DNA from: Paraburkholderia tuberum STM678 | Lineage (GTDB): Bacteria; Pseudomonadota; Gammaproteobacteria; Burkholderiales; Burkholderiaceae | Length of the DNA: 64,000 bases | Reading direction: 5' to 3' | Assembly (NCBI RefSeq): GCF_902833905.1 | Contig: NZ_CADFGP010000003.1 | Span: 186,001 to 250,000, forward strand | Part shown: positions 1 to 9,054 of the stretch, in pieces | How the letters are laid out: every line of letters begins with the position of its first letter | Numbering within the stretch: the first letter of the stretch is position 1 | Notes under the pieces: model-generated | The model's database searches: none | Seen by the model: the letters and a program-made list of their open reading frames with translations, nothing else | Told to the model about the DNA's origin: nothing | Program-made: the position numbers and the translations under genes

Positions 1-811
1 AGAACTGACCGCCGGTCGATTGTGCCCAGAACTTGCCGCCGTACCACAGCAGAAGCGCAGCATTCGACATCGTGCCGACGGCACTCCGATTGCGGTACAC
101 GACACCGTTCACGACGGTCCATATCGCGCCGACCTTGTCGATCAGATACGACGCGGGCGGGATCATGGTGCCGTCGGCGGAGGTGCCGCCCAAACGTGGG
201 TCATTGCACGACTGCCATCCCGAACCATTCCATCCGTAAAATTGGCCGCCGGTTCCCTCGTGATAGATCGTACCCCCGTACCAGAGTATCAACGAGACGT
301 TGTAGGTGTTGCCCGCCGCGACAGCGTTCCTGTAGACAGATCCGCCGACCAGGGTCCACGACGCGTTCTGACTGTCGATAATCACCGTCGCCGGGGGGAT
401 GGTCGTGTTCTGTGGCGAAGCGTTCGAAGCGTTGCCGGGTGACCCCGAGTTCGGGTCCGATGGAGCGCCAGAACTGTCGCCCGAGGTCGAGCCGGAGGTA
501 CCGGTGGAGGCCGTTCCAGTCGAGGCGGTTGGCGACGAGCCGTTCGCCACCGTCATCGAGCCGCTAGTCGAAGTCGTAATACCGGAACTGGTCGTGCCCG
601 TCGAGGTCGCGATACCGGAGGTTGCCGTGCCCGTAGAGGGTGCCGCCGTCGTGCTCGACGGGTTCGTGGAATTGCCCGTGGACGAGCCGCCGGCATCCGC
701 AGTACCGCTATCACCGCCACTACTACCACCACCACCGCCGCCGCACGCGCTCAATACGACGCTTCCGCCGAGCGCAGTGAGACAACCAAGAAATTGACGT
801 CGCGCAGTCAT
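1..811 (-). CDS. Repeat-containing surface lipoprotein, 3' part beyond the window
   Basis: The open frame runs from an ATG at 811 off the left edge, so at least 270 residues are visible and the C-terminus is missing. The N-terminus reads MTARRQFLGC, then a hydrophobic stretch ending in the lipobox LSAC at about residues 20-23, so the product should be an exported lipoprotein; the RR pair hints at Tat export. A Gly/Ser/Thr-rich linker of roughly 110 residues follows. After it come at least two tandem modules of about 60 residues sharing the pattern W-T-x-V-x-G-x-V-Y-R-N ... L-x-L-W-Y-G-G ... G-G-Q-F. Such modules look like cell-surface repeats, but I cannot assign a ligand or enzyme activity. 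There is no strong Shine-Dalgarno before 811. The gene diverges from nothing nearby; acoR lies upstream on the same strand. Confidence 0.75.
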   Translation of the reverse strand, partial: MTARRQFLGCLTALGGSVVLSACGGGGGGSSGGDSGTADAGGSSTGNSTNPSSTTAAPSTGTATSGIATSTGTTSSGITTSTSGSMTVANGSSPTASTGTASTGTSGSTSGDSSGAPSDPNSGSPGNASNASPQNTTIPPATVIIDSQNASWTLVGGSVYRNAVAAGNTYNVSLILWYGGTIYHEGTGGQFYGWNGSGWQSCNDPRLGGTSADGTMIPPASYLIDKVGAIWTVVNGVVYRNRSAVGTMSNAALLLWYGGKFWAQSTGGQF

Positions 812-1021
812 GACAATAGCGCGAGCTGCCGCGAGGCGGCCCGCAAGGAATCCGGAGAGAAGTTGGGGAGTCCTTCGGGTCGCGAGTGCGTCGCGTGAGC
901 CGTTCAGGACATTCGATGCGCGGTCGTGGGTGGTCTCGCGTTGCGACCGATCACTGAGTCCGGCAAGTCATGCCTGTCTGTCGGCACAAACTGCGCATGG
1001 GAGCAGGGTTGTGCCGAAATA

Positions 1022-1061
1022 AAATCTTTTCGCTCGCGATAGACGAACCGCGAAAAGATTT
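1022..1061 (-). terminator. 12-bp inverted repeat downstream of acoR
   Basis: Perfect arms AAATCTTTTCGC (1022-1033) and GCGAAAAGATTT (1050-1061) with a 16-nt loop. On the minus strand the stem is followed by TTTTATTTC, so it could terminate acoR, whose stop is 77 bp away. It is AT-rich for a terminator and could instead be an operator for the lipoprotein gene that starts at 811. The rest of 812-1137 shows no gene. Confidence 0.45.
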
Positions 1062-1137
1062 CACTCTGCGGGTGGGGGCGTGGGAATCGGACGCTGTCTG
1101 CACAGCGGCAGACTCAGACGGGCGATCGCAATGCCGC

Positions 1138-3078
1138 TTATGTGCGATGCGGCCCGACGATGCCCAGCCGCGCGATGCGCCGGTACAGCGTCGCGCGCGA
1201 TATGCCTAATGCCAGCGCGGCGGCGTTAGGCCGCCACTGGCAACGCGTGAGTGCCGCGACGATCCGTGCCCGCTCGTCGTCGGCGCTGGCCGGCGACGTT
1301 GAGTTCGCCGCGAGCGCCGGCGTGACGGCGGGCGCGAGTTGCGCCGCGAAGTCCGGCGACACGTGCCGCAACTCGACGCGAGCCGAATCGCAGACCGCGC
1401 ACGCATAGCGCAGCACGTTGCGCAGTTGCCGGATGTTGCCGGGCCACGAAAAAGCGGCAAGACGCCCGGCGAATTGCGGATCGAGCATCAGCACATGCGT
1501 GGCCGCCTGGGCTTCCTCGTTGAACACCGTATCGATCACTTCGCGGATATCGGTGCGCTCGCGCAGCGGCGGTATCCGCAGCGTTGCGCCGCTCAGGCGA
1601 TAGTAGAGATCTTCGCGGAACGATCCAGCTTCGACCATCTGCATCGGATCGCGGTGCGTCGCGCAGATCACGTCGATATCGACGCGCACCGGCGTATCGC
1701 CGCCAAGCGGCACCACTTCGCCCTCGGCGAGTACACGCAGCAGGCGTGTTTGCAGGCCGAGCGGCATGTCGCCGATTTCGTCGAGAAACAGCGTGCCGCC
1801 ATGCGCGAGGGCGATCTTGCCGCGCGCGCCGCGATTGCGCGCGCCGGTGAACGCGCCAGGCGCATAACCGAACAGCTCGCTCTCGATCAGCGGCTCCGGA
1901 ATCGCGCCGCAATTCACGGCGACGAACGGCCGCGTGCGCCGCGAACCCGAGTCGTGCACCGCGCGTGCGAACACCTCCTTGCCGACACCGGTTTCGCCGA
2001 GCAGCAGAACCGGGAGCCGCTTGCCGGCGATCCGCAATGCGACTTGCGCGTTGCGCGCGGTCCGTTCGTCCGAGCTGTGCAAAAAGCGGCTCATCGCGCC
2101 GATGCTGCCGTCCGCATGCGGATCGGCCGGCCGTGTCGCGACGAGCGGGCGAGCCGCGCGTCTCATCGGCGCGCGAATGCGGGCATACAGCATCGCGCCG
2201 GTCGCGCGCAGCCGCAGCGCCACGATCATGTCGGTGCGCGCGACGTCGTGCAGACGGACCTCGGACGTGTCGAATATTTCGTCGATGTGACGCGGCCCGT
2301 CGAGCCCCGCGATGCTCTCGTGCGCCTTGCGGTTCGCGGCGGCGATGTTGCCGCATTCGTCGAATGCGATCAGTGCTTCGGGCTGTGCTTCGACGAAATG
2401 GCGGCTTTGATGGCCGAACAGGATCCAGTGCTGCGCGGTCTGATTCAGAAAGTAGCCATCCTCGATCAAACTCGCGCTTTGCCGCACCAACTGAAAAACC
2501 AGCCCTTGGCTGTCGCGGTTGTCGGGCGATCGAATCGCCGATGCATCGAGCACGCCGATCAATTCGCCGGTCGGCGCGAAGATCGGCGAAGCGCTGCACG
2601 TGAGCGTCGTGAACGCGGCCCGGAAGTGATCGGTCTTGTGCACGGTGATCGGCGCGAGATCGGTGAGTACGTTCGCGATGCCGCAGGTGCCTTCTTCGCG
2701 CTCGGACCAGCACGAGCCGATATACAGCCCCGCATGCTTGAAATCGTTGCGCCGGTCGCGGTCGATCCGATAGTCGATCGTGACGCCGTGCGCGTCGGAC
2801 AGCATCACGCAATAGTCGGCGACACGAATCATTTCGTGCAGCCGCGTCAGACACTGGCCCGAGGCGCGCAGAAAGGCTTCCTCCTTGCCCTGGACTTCGC
2901 GCAGTTCGGCGGACGTCAGCACGCGCGGGCCGATCACCGAACTGGGGTCGAGCCGGTACTGCTCGTACGAACGCTGCCACGACGACACGAGGCGCGACGA
3001 ATTGGCAGGGGCCGGCAAGCGTCCTTCGATGGCCCCGCGTACGCGATCGACGTGCTGCGTTTGAGAAACATAGGGCAT
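1138..3078 (-). CDS. acoR: AcoR, sigma-54-dependent activator of acetoin catabolism
   Basis: Enhancer-binding protein of 646 residues. A GAF-type sensory region occupies about residues 70-210. A sigma-54 AAA+ domain follows at about 320-550, with Walker A GETGVGKE, the sigma-54 contact loop GAFTGA and Walker B GGTLFLDEIGD. The C-terminus carries a Fis-type helix-turn-helix (ALGISRATLYRRI). The start at 3078 is chosen because GGAG lies 6 nt upstream and the frame before it looks like non-coding shadow; longer frames reach 3477. In characterised aco systems this protein responds to acetoin and drives the aco operon from a -24/-12 promoter. Here the operon lies divergently, 438 bp away, with such a promoter at 3415-3430. 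All motifs needed for sigma-54 activation are intact. Confidence 0.93.
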   Translation of the reverse strand: MPYVSQTQHVDRVRGAIEGRLPAPANSSRLVSSWQRSYEQYRLDPSSVIGPRVLTSAELREVQGKEEAFLRASGQCLTRLHEMIRVADYCVMLSDAHGVTIDYRIDRDRRNDFKHAGLYIGSCWSEREEGTCGIANVLTDLAPITVHKTDHFRAAFTTLTCSASPIFAPTGELIGVLDASAIRSPDNRDSQGLVFQLVRQSASLIEDGYFLNQTAQHWILFGHQSRHFVEAQPEALIAFDECGNIAAANRKAHESIAGLDGPRHIDEIFDTSEVRLHDVARTDMIVALRLRATGAMLYARIRAPMRRAARPLVATRPADPHADGSIGAMSRFLHSSDERTARNAQVALRIAGKRLPVLLLGETGVGKEVFARAVHDSGSRRTRPFVAVNCGAIPEPLIESELFGYAPGAFTGARNRGARGKIALAHGGTLFLDEIGDMPLGLQTRLLRVLAEGEVVPLGGDTPVRVDIDVICATHRDPMQMVEAGSFREDLYYRLSGATLRIPPLRERTDIREVIDTVFNEEAQAATHVLMLDPQFAGRLAAFSWPGNIRQLRNVLRYACAVCDSARVELRHVSPDFAAQLAPAVTPALAANSTSPASADDERARIVAALTRCQWRPNAAALALGISRATLYRRIARLGIVGPHRT

Positions 3079-3175
3079 GGCCGGCTCCAGGCGAGCGGCA
3101 CCGAGTAGGGCGCGTCCCTGTCTTGTAGCACATCCACACTGAGCGATCACATTGCGGCGCAGCACGTCAGGGGCG

Positions 3176-3206
3176 TGAGACGAACGTCTCAGAGACGAGC
3201 GAGACG
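3176..3206. promoter_or_regulatory. Candidate AcoR upstream activating site
   Basis: TGAGACG-AA-CGTCTCA (3176-3191) is a perfect 7-bp inverted repeat, and GAGACG recurs at 3192-3197 and 3201-3206. It sits about 235-265 bp upstream of the predicted aco transcription start, a usual distance for an enhancer-binding protein. Assignment to AcoR is inference. Confidence 0.5.
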
Positions 3207-3414
3207 CTGGTCGCATCGAGCAAACCCTTGTCTGGCGCGGTACCGCGCAAGCGTCGCGACGTGCTGTGAGCCGCGCACCACGTCGCGGGACGGGCCCGTG
3301 AGACACAGTGAACTGCGCGGCGCAGGTCCGATGAAAGCGGCCGCGACCGTCCGACCTCCGCGTCCACCCTGTGAATACGGCGCTTTCGGCGCGTACGCAC
3401 GACGCGCAAGCAAC

Positions 3415-3430
3415 TGGCCCGACCTTTGCA
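3415..3430 (+). promoter_or_regulatory. Sigma-54 (-24/-12) promoter of the aco operon
   Basis: TGGCCC-GACCT-TTGCA matches the sigma-54 consensus TGGCAC-N5-TTGCA at all but one position, with correct spacing. Transcription would start near 3441, about 75 bp before acoX. A sigma-54 activator gene is divergent. The remainder of 3079-3516 holds the activator site above and no evident gene. Confidence 0.8.
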
Positions 3431-3516
3431 GTATCGCTGGCAGACAAGCAAACGCGAAAGCAAGCGCGCTTCATCACAGCAAGTCGCTTCGCTACTCGCG
3501 CACAGGAGACAAGCCA

Positions 3517-4572
3517 GTGTCATCACCCATCACCGTCGGCGTGATCGCGAACCCGGCATCGGGCCGTGATATTCGACGCCTCACCACGCACGCTTCGGTG
3601 TTTCCGACCGCCGAGAAGGCGAACATGGTCGTGCGCCTGCTCGCGGGCCTCGGCATGCTCGGCGTCGCTCGCGTGCTGACCTTGCGCGACCGGACCGGTG
3701 TCGCTGCACTGGTACTGCGTGCGCTTGAAACGCACGCGGCCGTGGCCGAGCCGCAGCCTTGGCCGACCGTCGAATTTCTCGAACTGCCGATCACGGACAG
3801 CGCGGCCGACACCCACGCGGGTGTCGCGCGGATGGTCGGGTTGGGTGTCGATCTGATCGCGGTGCTCGGCGGCGACGGCACGCATCGCGCGGTTGCCGCG
3901 CATTGCGGCGAGGTGCCGCTGCTGACGCTGTCGACGGGTACCAACAACGCGTTTCCGGAACTGCGCGAAGCGACGGTGGCGGGCCTCGCGGGCGCGCTCG
4001 CCGCTTCGGGGCTCGTGCCGCCCGAGGTCGCGCTGACGCGCAACAAGCGTCTCGTGGTCCGTTGCGTCGCGGGCCCGAACAAGGGGCGCGAGGAAATCGC
4101 GCTGGTCGATGTGTGCCTGAGCCGGCAGCGTTTCGTCGGTGCGCGCGCCGTCTGCGAGCCGGCTGATATCGAAGCGCTGTTTCTGACCTTCGCGGCGCCG
4201 GATGGTATCGGCCTGTCGTCGATCGGCGGCGCGTGGGCGCCGGTCGAGCGCGGCGCGCCGTACGGGCTGCATCTGACGTTCGCGCGCGCGGGCGAATCCG
4301 GCGTGCCGATCTTCGCGCCGCTCGCGCCGGGCCGTGTCGATCGGGTGACGATGCGCACCTGCGAGCGCTTCGAAGCGGGCTGCTGGACGCCGCTGCATAC
4401 CGAACAAGGGACGCTCGCCTTCGACGGCGAGCGCGAGATCGAGTTCGAACGCGACGACCGCTACGAGATCGCGCTCGACTGGGCGGGACCGCTGAGCGTC
4501 GATGTCGGCCGCACGCTGCGCTATTGCGCGTCGCGGCAGTTGATGCGCGAAGCGGCGGCGCGTCGGAGGTAA
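3517..4572 (+). CDS. acoX: AcoX, ATP-NAD kinase-like protein of acetoin operons
   Basis: Protein of 351 residues of the AcoX/ATP-NAD kinase-like family, regularly found as the first gene of acetoin dehydrogenase operons; its biochemical role there is not settled. Near the N-terminus VGVIANPASGRDIRRL is the typical opening, and AVLGGDGTHRAVA carries the GGDGT nucleotide-binding motif of NAD/diacylglycerol-type kinases, followed by LSTGTNNAFP. The start is the GTG at 3517, preceded by AGGAGA at a 7-nt spacing; no ATG gives a better N-terminus. It is followed by acoA after 82 bp. The gene lies directly downstream of the predicted sigma-54 promoter, so it should be acetoin-inducible together with acoABC. 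Confidence 0.88.
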   Translation: MSSPITVGVIANPASGRDIRRLTTHASVFPTAEKANMVVRLLAGLGMLGVARVLTLRDRTGVAALVLRALETHAAVAEPQPWPTVEFLELPITDSAADTHAGVARMVGLGVDLIAVLGGDGTHRAVAAHCGEVPLLTLSTGTNNAFPELREATVAGLAGALAASGLVPPEVALTRNKRLVVRCVAGPNKGREEIALVDVCLSRQRFVGARAVCEPADIEALFLTFAAPDGIGLSSIGGAWAPVERGAPYGLHLTFARAGESGVPIFAPLAPGRVDRVTMRTCERFEAGCWTPLHTEQGTLAFDGEREIEFERDDRYEIALDWAGPLSVDVGRTLRYCASRQLMREAAARRR

Positions 4573-4654
4573 TCAACTCAGGAGGAAGCGAACGCCTGAA
4601 GCACAGCTGGCTGAAGTAGCAGTGACCATCGAGATCATTCCCTGGAGACACACC

Positions 4655-5638
4655 ATGTCTGTATCGACGCAGTTGAGCAAGGAAAAGCTGCTGGAAGCGT
4701 ACCGGATGATGCGCACGATCCGCGAGTTCGAGGAGCGCCTGCACGTCGAATTCGCCACCGGCGAGATACCCGGCTTCGTGCATCTGTATGCCGGCGAGGA
4801 AGCGTCGGCGGTCGGCACGATGATGCATCTGAACGACGCGGACTATGTCGCCACCACGCACCGTGGTCATGGCCACTGCATCGCGAAGGGCGTCGACGTG
4901 CCCGGCATGATGGCCGAAATCTACGGCCGTAGCACCGGCGTGTGCCGCGGCAAGGGCGGCTCGATGCATATCGCCGATCTGTCGAAAGGGATGCTCGGCG
5001 CCAACGGGATCGTCGGCGCGGGTGGTCCGCTCGTGTGCGGCGCCGCACTCGCCGCGAAGCTCAGGAAGACCGGCGGCGTCGGCGTGTGCTTCTTCGGCGA
5101 CGGTGCGTCGAACCAGGGCGTGATCTTCGAATCGATGAATCTCGCTTCCGTCTGGCGCCTGCCGGCGATCTTCGTCGCGGAGAACAACGGCTATGCGGAG
5201 GCGACCTCGTCGACGTGGTCGGTCGCGGCCGACAACATCGCCGACCGCGCGAGCGGCTTTGGCATGCCCGGCGTGATCGTCGACGGCTTCGATTTCTTCG
5301 CGGTGCACGAGGCGCTCGGCGCCGCGATCGAGCGGGCACGCGGCGGTGGTGGCCCGACGCTCGTCGAAGTGAAGCTGTCGCGCTATTTCGGTCACTTCGA
5401 GGGCGATGCGCAAACGTATCGCGCGCCCGGCGAAGTGCAGAAGCTGCGCGACGAAAAAGACTGCCTGAAGCGTTTCGAGGAGCGCGTGGTGCGCGCCGAA
5501 ATGCTCAGCGCGGACGAACTGCGCGGCATCGATGCCAAGGTGAAGCAACTGATCGATGGCGCGGTGACGGAAGCGAAGGCCGCGCCTCTGCCGACGGCCG
5601 CCGACCTGCTGACCGACGTCTACGTGTCCTATCCGTAA
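4655..5638 (+). CDS. acoA: Acetoin dehydrogenase E1 component, alpha subunit
   Basis: Thiamine-diphosphate-dependent E1 alpha subunit, 327 residues, which with AcoB cleaves acetoin oxidatively to acetaldehyde and an acetyl group passed to AcoC. The TPP-binding region reads CFFGDGASNQGVIFESMN ... FVAENN, the GDG-x(25-30)-N motif of the 2-oxo acid dehydrogenase superfamily. The N-terminal RMMRTIREFEERL and GEEASAVG segments are also characteristic. The start at 4655 has GGAGAC 6 nt upstream; a slightly longer frame from 4622 lacks a ribosome site. A 136-bp spacer with two tandem duplications separates it from acoB, unusually long for this operon. Confidence 0.95.
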   Translation: MSVSTQLSKEKLLEAYRMMRTIREFEERLHVEFATGEIPGFVHLYAGEEASAVGTMMHLNDADYVATTHRGHGHCIAKGVDVPGMMAEIYGRSTGVCRGKGGSMHIADLSKGMLGANGIVGAGGPLVCGAALAAKLRKTGGVGVCFFGDGASNQGVIFESMNLASVWRLPAIFVAENNGYAEATSSTWSVAADNIADRASGFGMPGVIVDGFDFFAVHEALGAAIERARGGGGPTLVEVKLSRYFGHFEGDAQTYRAPGEVQKLRDEKDCLKRFEERVVRAEMLSADELRGIDAKVKQLIDGAVTEAKAAPLPTAADLLTDVYVSYP

Positions 5639-5669
5639 CCCGCGGCGCGAAACCATTCAATCTTCAGCT

Positions 5670-5717
5670 TTGCAAGGGATCGGAATAAGTGCGTTGCATG
5701 GGACCAGAGTAAGCGCT
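5670..5717 (+). repeat. 24-bp tandem duplication in the acoA-acoB spacer
   Basis: Copies at 5670-5693 and 5694-5717 begin TTGCA and match at 18 of 24 positions. They abut each other and run into a second tandem repeat at 5715. Confidence 0.7.
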
Positions 5718-5765
5718 AAAGCGCCAACTCTGTTCGACAGCTAAAGCGCTAACTCCGATCGACAG
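5715..5765 (+). repeat. 26-bp tandem duplication before acoB
   Basis: Copies at 5715-5740 and 5740-5765 share GCTAAAGCGC, AACTC and TCGACAG blocks, with three mismatches in 26. The second copy ends just at the acoB ribosome-binding site (CAGGAGAC). Confidence 0.75.
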
Positions 5766-5774
5766 GAGACAGTC

Positions 5775-6779
5775 ATGGCAAGGAAGATCACGTTTTCTCA
5801 GGCGATCAACGAAGCGCTGAGCCAGGAGATGGCGCGCGACGAAACCGTCATCGTGATGGGCGAGGACAACGCGGGTGGCGCCGGGTCCCCAGGTGAACAG
5901 GATGCGTGGGGCGGTGTGCTCGGCGTGACGAAAGGACTCTTTCACAAGTTTCCGGGGCGCGTGCTCGACACGCCGTTGTCCGAAGGCGGCTTCATCGGTG
6001 CCGCGGTCGGCGCGGCCGCATGCGGCATGCGGCCGGTCGCCGAGCTGATGTTCATCGATTTCATGGGCGTGTGCTTCGACCAGATCTTCAATCAGGCCGC
6101 GAAGTTTCGCTATATGTTCGGCGGCAAGGCGCTGACGCCAGTCGTGATCCGCACGATGCAGGGCGCTGGCCTGCGCGCGGCCGCGCAGCACTCGCAGATG
6201 CTGACGTCGATGTTTACCCATATTCCCGGCCTGAAAGTGGTGTGCCCGTCGACGCCGTACGACGCGAAGGGTCTGTTGATCCAGGCGATTCGCGACAACG
6301 ACCCGGTGATCTTCTGCGAGCACAAGCTGCTGTATGGCCGCGAGGGCGACGTGCCGGAAGAGTCGTATGCGATTCCGTTCGGCGAAGCGAACGTGGTGCG
6401 CGAAGGCGACGACGCGACCATCGTGACGTATGGCCGGATGGTTCACCACGCGTCGGATGCGGCCGAAAAGCTCGCGAAAGAGGGCATCCAGGCCGAGGTG
6501 ATCGATTTGCGCACGACCTCCCCGCTCGACGAGGAAACGATCCTGGAAAGCGCCGAGCGCACCGGGCGCGTCGTCGTGGTCGACGAGGCGAATCCGCGCT
6601 GCTCGATCGCGACCGATATCGCCGCGCTGGTCGCGCAGCGCGCGTTCCATTCGCTGAAGGCGCCGATCGAACTCGTGACCGCGCCGCATACGCCCGCGCC
6701 TTTCGCAGGCGTGCTCGAAGATCTGTATATCCCGTCCGCGGAGAACATCGCCGTGGCCGTGCGGAAAGTAAGGAGCTGA
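5775..6779 (+). CDS. acoB: Acetoin dehydrogenase E1 component, beta subunit
   Basis: E1 beta subunit, 334 residues, partner of AcoA in the cytosolic acetoin dehydrogenase complex. The sequence is typical of the transketolase-like beta family: the N-terminal [15 protein letters not shown], the conserved [17 protein letters not shown] and the C-terminal transketolase domain starting near [10 protein letters not shown]. The length is normal. The start at 5775 is preceded by AGGAGACAGTC. acoC begins 3 bp after the stop, so the two are probably translationally coupled. No acoL (dihydrolipoamide dehydrogenase) gene is present in this operon, so the complex would borrow E3 from elsewhere. Confidence 0.95.
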   Translation: MARKITFSQAINEALSQEMARDETVIVMGEDNAGGAGSPGEQDAWGGVLGVTKGLFHKFPGRVLDTPLSEGGFIGAAVGAAACGMRPVAELMFIDFMGVCFDQIFNQAAKFRYMFGGKALTPVVIRTMQGAGLRAAAQHSQMLTSMFTHIPGLKVVCPSTPYDAKGLLIQAIRDNDPVIFCEHKLLYGREGDVPEESYAIPFGEANVVREGDDATIVTYGRMVHHASDAAEKLAKEGIQAEVIDLRTTSPLDEETILESAERTGRVVVVDEANPRCSIATDIAALVAQRAFHSLKAPIELVTAPHTPAPFAGVLEDLYIPSAENIAVAVRKVRS

Positions 6780-6782
6780 GCA

Positions 6783-7892
6783 ATGCCGATTCACATGATC
6801 ACGATGCCCAAGTGGGGGCTGTCGATGGAGCAGGGACAGGTCAACGGCTGGCTGAAGGAGGTCGGCGAAAAAGTCGCGAAGGGCGACGAGATACTCGATG
6901 TCGAGACCGACAAGATTTCGTCGGGCGTCGAGTGCGCTTTCGACGGCACGCTGCGCAGGCAGATCGCGCAGCCGGGCGACACGCTGCCGATCGGCGCGCT
7001 GCTCGGCGTCGTCGCCGACGAAGCGAGCTCCGAGGCCGATATCGATGCGGCGGTCGAGGCGTTCCAGCGCGACTTCGTGCCGGCCACCGCGGACACGGCG
7101 GAGGCGGGACCGCAGCCGCAAAAGGCGCAGATCGGCGGGCGCACCGTGCGTTACCTGAAGATCGGCGACGGCGGCACGCCCGCGGTGCTGATCCACGGCT
7201 TCGGCGGCGATCTGAACAACTGGCTCTTCAATCATGCGGATCTCGCCGCGCACCGCGCCGTGTGGGCGCTCGATCTGCCGGGGCATGGCGAGTCGGGCAA
7301 GGCGGTCGACACGGGCAGCCTCGACGAACTGGCCGACAGCGTAATCGCGTTTCTCGACGACCGGGGCATCGAGCGCGCGCATCTCGTCGGCCATTCGATG
7401 GGTGGCGCCGTGTCGATGACGCTCGCCGCGAAGGCGCCCGAACGCGTCGCCTCGCTGGCATTGATCGCGGGCGCGGGGCTCGGCGAAGAGATCAATCGCG
7501 AATACATCGAAGGTTTCGTCGAGGGCAGCAGCCGCAACGCGCTGAAGCCGCATCTGGTGAAGCTTTTTGCCGACGGGTCGCTGGTCACGCGGCAACTGAT
7601 CGAAGACATCGTCAAGTACAAGCGGCTCGAAGGCGTGAACGACGCGCTGCGCAAGATTGCCGCGTCCGCGTTCGAAGGCGGGGTGCAAAGCCGCGTCTAT
7701 CGCGAGCGGCTCGACACGCTCGCGCCTCGCACGCTGGTGATCTGGGGGGCGCAGGACCAGATCATTCCTGCCGCGCACGCGCAGGGGCTGCCCGCTCAGG
7801 TGCGTGTGCACGTAATCGACGGCAAAGGGCACATGGTGCAGATGGAGGCTGCATCGGAGGTGAACCGCCTGCTCAACGAGTTCTTCGGATAA
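6783..7892 (+). CDS. acoC: AcoC: lipoyl domain fused to an alpha/beta hydrolase
   Basis: E2-type component of the acetoin dehydrogenase complex, 369 residues. The first 75 or so residues form a biotinyl/lipoyl domain with the lipoylated lysine in [10 protein letters not shown]. After a short linker, the rest is an alpha/beta hydrolase fold with [10 protein letters not shown], the nucleophile elbow GHSMGG and a late GKGHMVQ histidine segment. The classical 2-oxo acid dehydrogenase acyltransferase domain is absent. This lipoyl-hydrolase arrangement is known for AcoC of proteobacterial acetoin systems. It starts 3 bp after acoB and is followed by lipA, which could supply its lipoyl group. Confidence 0.93.
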   Translation: MPIHMITMPKWGLSMEQGQVNGWLKEVGEKVAKGDEILDVETDKISSGVECAFDGTLRRQIAQPGDTLPIGALLGVVADEASSEADIDAAVEAFQRDFVPATADTAEAGPQPQKAQIGGRTVRYLKIGDGGTPAVLIHGFGGDLNNWLFNHADLAAHRAVWALDLPGHGESGKAVDTGSLDELADSVIAFLDDRGIERAHLVGHSMGGAVSMTLAAKAPERVASLALIAGAGLGEEINREYIEGFVEGSSRNALKPHLVKLFADGSLVTRQLIEDIVKYKRLEGVNDALRKIAASAFEGGVQSRVYRERLDTLAPRTLVIWGAQDQIIPAAHAQGLPAQVRVHVIDGKGHMVQMEAASEVNRLLNEFFG

Positions 7893-7897
7893 CCGCA

Positions 7898-8866
7898 ATG
7901 GACGCCGCTCCTCATACCGACAGCCTCACGGCGCTTGGCCAGCATGGCAAGCGCAACCGCGACAAGCTCGCCCGCATTCCGGTGAAGATCGTGCCGGCGG
8001 ACCATTCGACCGTATTGCCGAAGCCGCCCTGGCTGCACGCGCGGCCGATGATGAGCGAAACCGTCGCGGGCATGGCGGCGGTGCTGCGCGAGCACAGCTT
8101 GCATTCGGTCTGCGAGGAGGCGATGTGTCCGAACATCGGCGAGTGTTTCGCGCAGCGCACGGCGACATTCATGATCATGGGAGGGATCTGCACGCGGCGC
8201 TGTGCGTTCTGCGACGTCGCGCACGGACGGCCGCAAGCGCTCGACGACGACGAGCCCGCGCGGCTTGCCGACGCCGTCGCGGCGCTCGGGCTGCGCTACG
8301 TCGTGATTACATCGGTGGACCGCGACGATCTGCGCGACGGCGGCGCCGCGCACTTCGCGCGTTGTATTGCGCTCGTGCGCGAGCGCGTGCCGGGCATTCG
8401 CGTGGAAATCCTGACGCCGGATTTTCGCGGGCGAATCGACCGCGCGCTCGATGCCCTGTCCGTGGCGTGGCCAGACGTTTTCAATCACAACATCGAGACG
8501 GTGCCGTCGCTGTACCGGGCGGCGCGGGCAGGCGCGGACTACCTCGGCTCGCTCGACCTGCTATCGCGCGCGAAACGCCAGAACGCGGCGGTGTTGACCA
8601 AATCCGGCCTGATGGCCGGGCTCGGCGAGACCGACAGCGAACTGCTCGCGACGATGCGCGATCTGCGTGCCCACGACGTCGACGTGCTGACGATCGGCCA
8701 GTATCTCGCGCCGTCGCGGTTTCACATGGCGGTGCGGCGATACGTGCCGCCCGCGACGTTCGACATGTTGCGCGACGAAGGCTTGAAGATGGGGTTCGTC
8801 GAAGTGGTCTCGGGGCCGCTCGTGCGGTCGTCGTATCACGCGGATCGGATCGCCGGAAAGCTCTGA
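7898..8866 (+). CDS. lipA: Lipoyl synthase (operon-borne copy)
   Basis: Radical SAM lipoyl synthase, 322 residues, which inserts two sulfurs into octanoyl groups on lipoyl domains. Both iron-sulfur clusters have their ligands: the auxiliary [12 protein letters not shown] (CX4CX5C) and the radical [11 protein letters not shown] (CX3CX2C). The C-terminal RSSY motif (VRSSYHAD) is also present. The ATG at 7898 lies 5 bp after the acoC stop. Its place at the end of the aco operon suggests it serves AcoC lipoylation when acetoin is used; a housekeeping lipA probably exists elsewhere, but that is inference. Confidence 0.95.
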   Translation: MDAAPHTDSLTALGQHGKRNRDKLARIPVKIVPADHSTVLPKPPWLHARPMMSETVAGMAAVLREHSLHSVCEEAMCPNIGECFAQRTATFMIMGGICTRRCAFCDVAHGRPQALDDDEPARLADAVAALGLRYVVITSVDRDDLRDGGAAHFARCIALVRERVPGIRVEILTPDFRGRIDRALDALSVAWPDVFNHNIETVPSLYRAARAGADYLGSLDLLSRAKRQNAAVLTKSGLMAGLGETDSELLATMRDLRAHDVDVLTIGQYLAPSRFHMAVRRYVPPATFDMLRDEGLKMGFVEVVSGPLVRSSYHADRIAGKL

Positions 8867-9054
8867 ATGCATGTGTGCCGGACCTTTGGTGGCGCAATCC
8901 GACGAATACCTCCCCGTAACCTCGGCTTTTCGAACGATTGACCGCCGGGGAAGTACTCGACAATTCGTAGGTATGCGAGGCGAGTCCCAGCGCGGGGCCG
9001 CCTCCCGAACGACGAAACGGTATTCGTCACCACGTGCACTTTGTCGAGGCAGGC

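Noticed and set aside
5664..7898. A 744-codon open frame on the minus strand opposite acoB and acoC
   Set aside because: It is antisense to two certain genes and has the Arg/His/Asp-rich composition of a GC-rich shadow frame; no motif is recognisable.
5906..8866. A 986-codon frame joining acoB, acoC and lipA regions
   Set aside because: Only its last third, from 7898, is real (lipA). The earlier part is an out-of-frame shadow of acoB and acoC.
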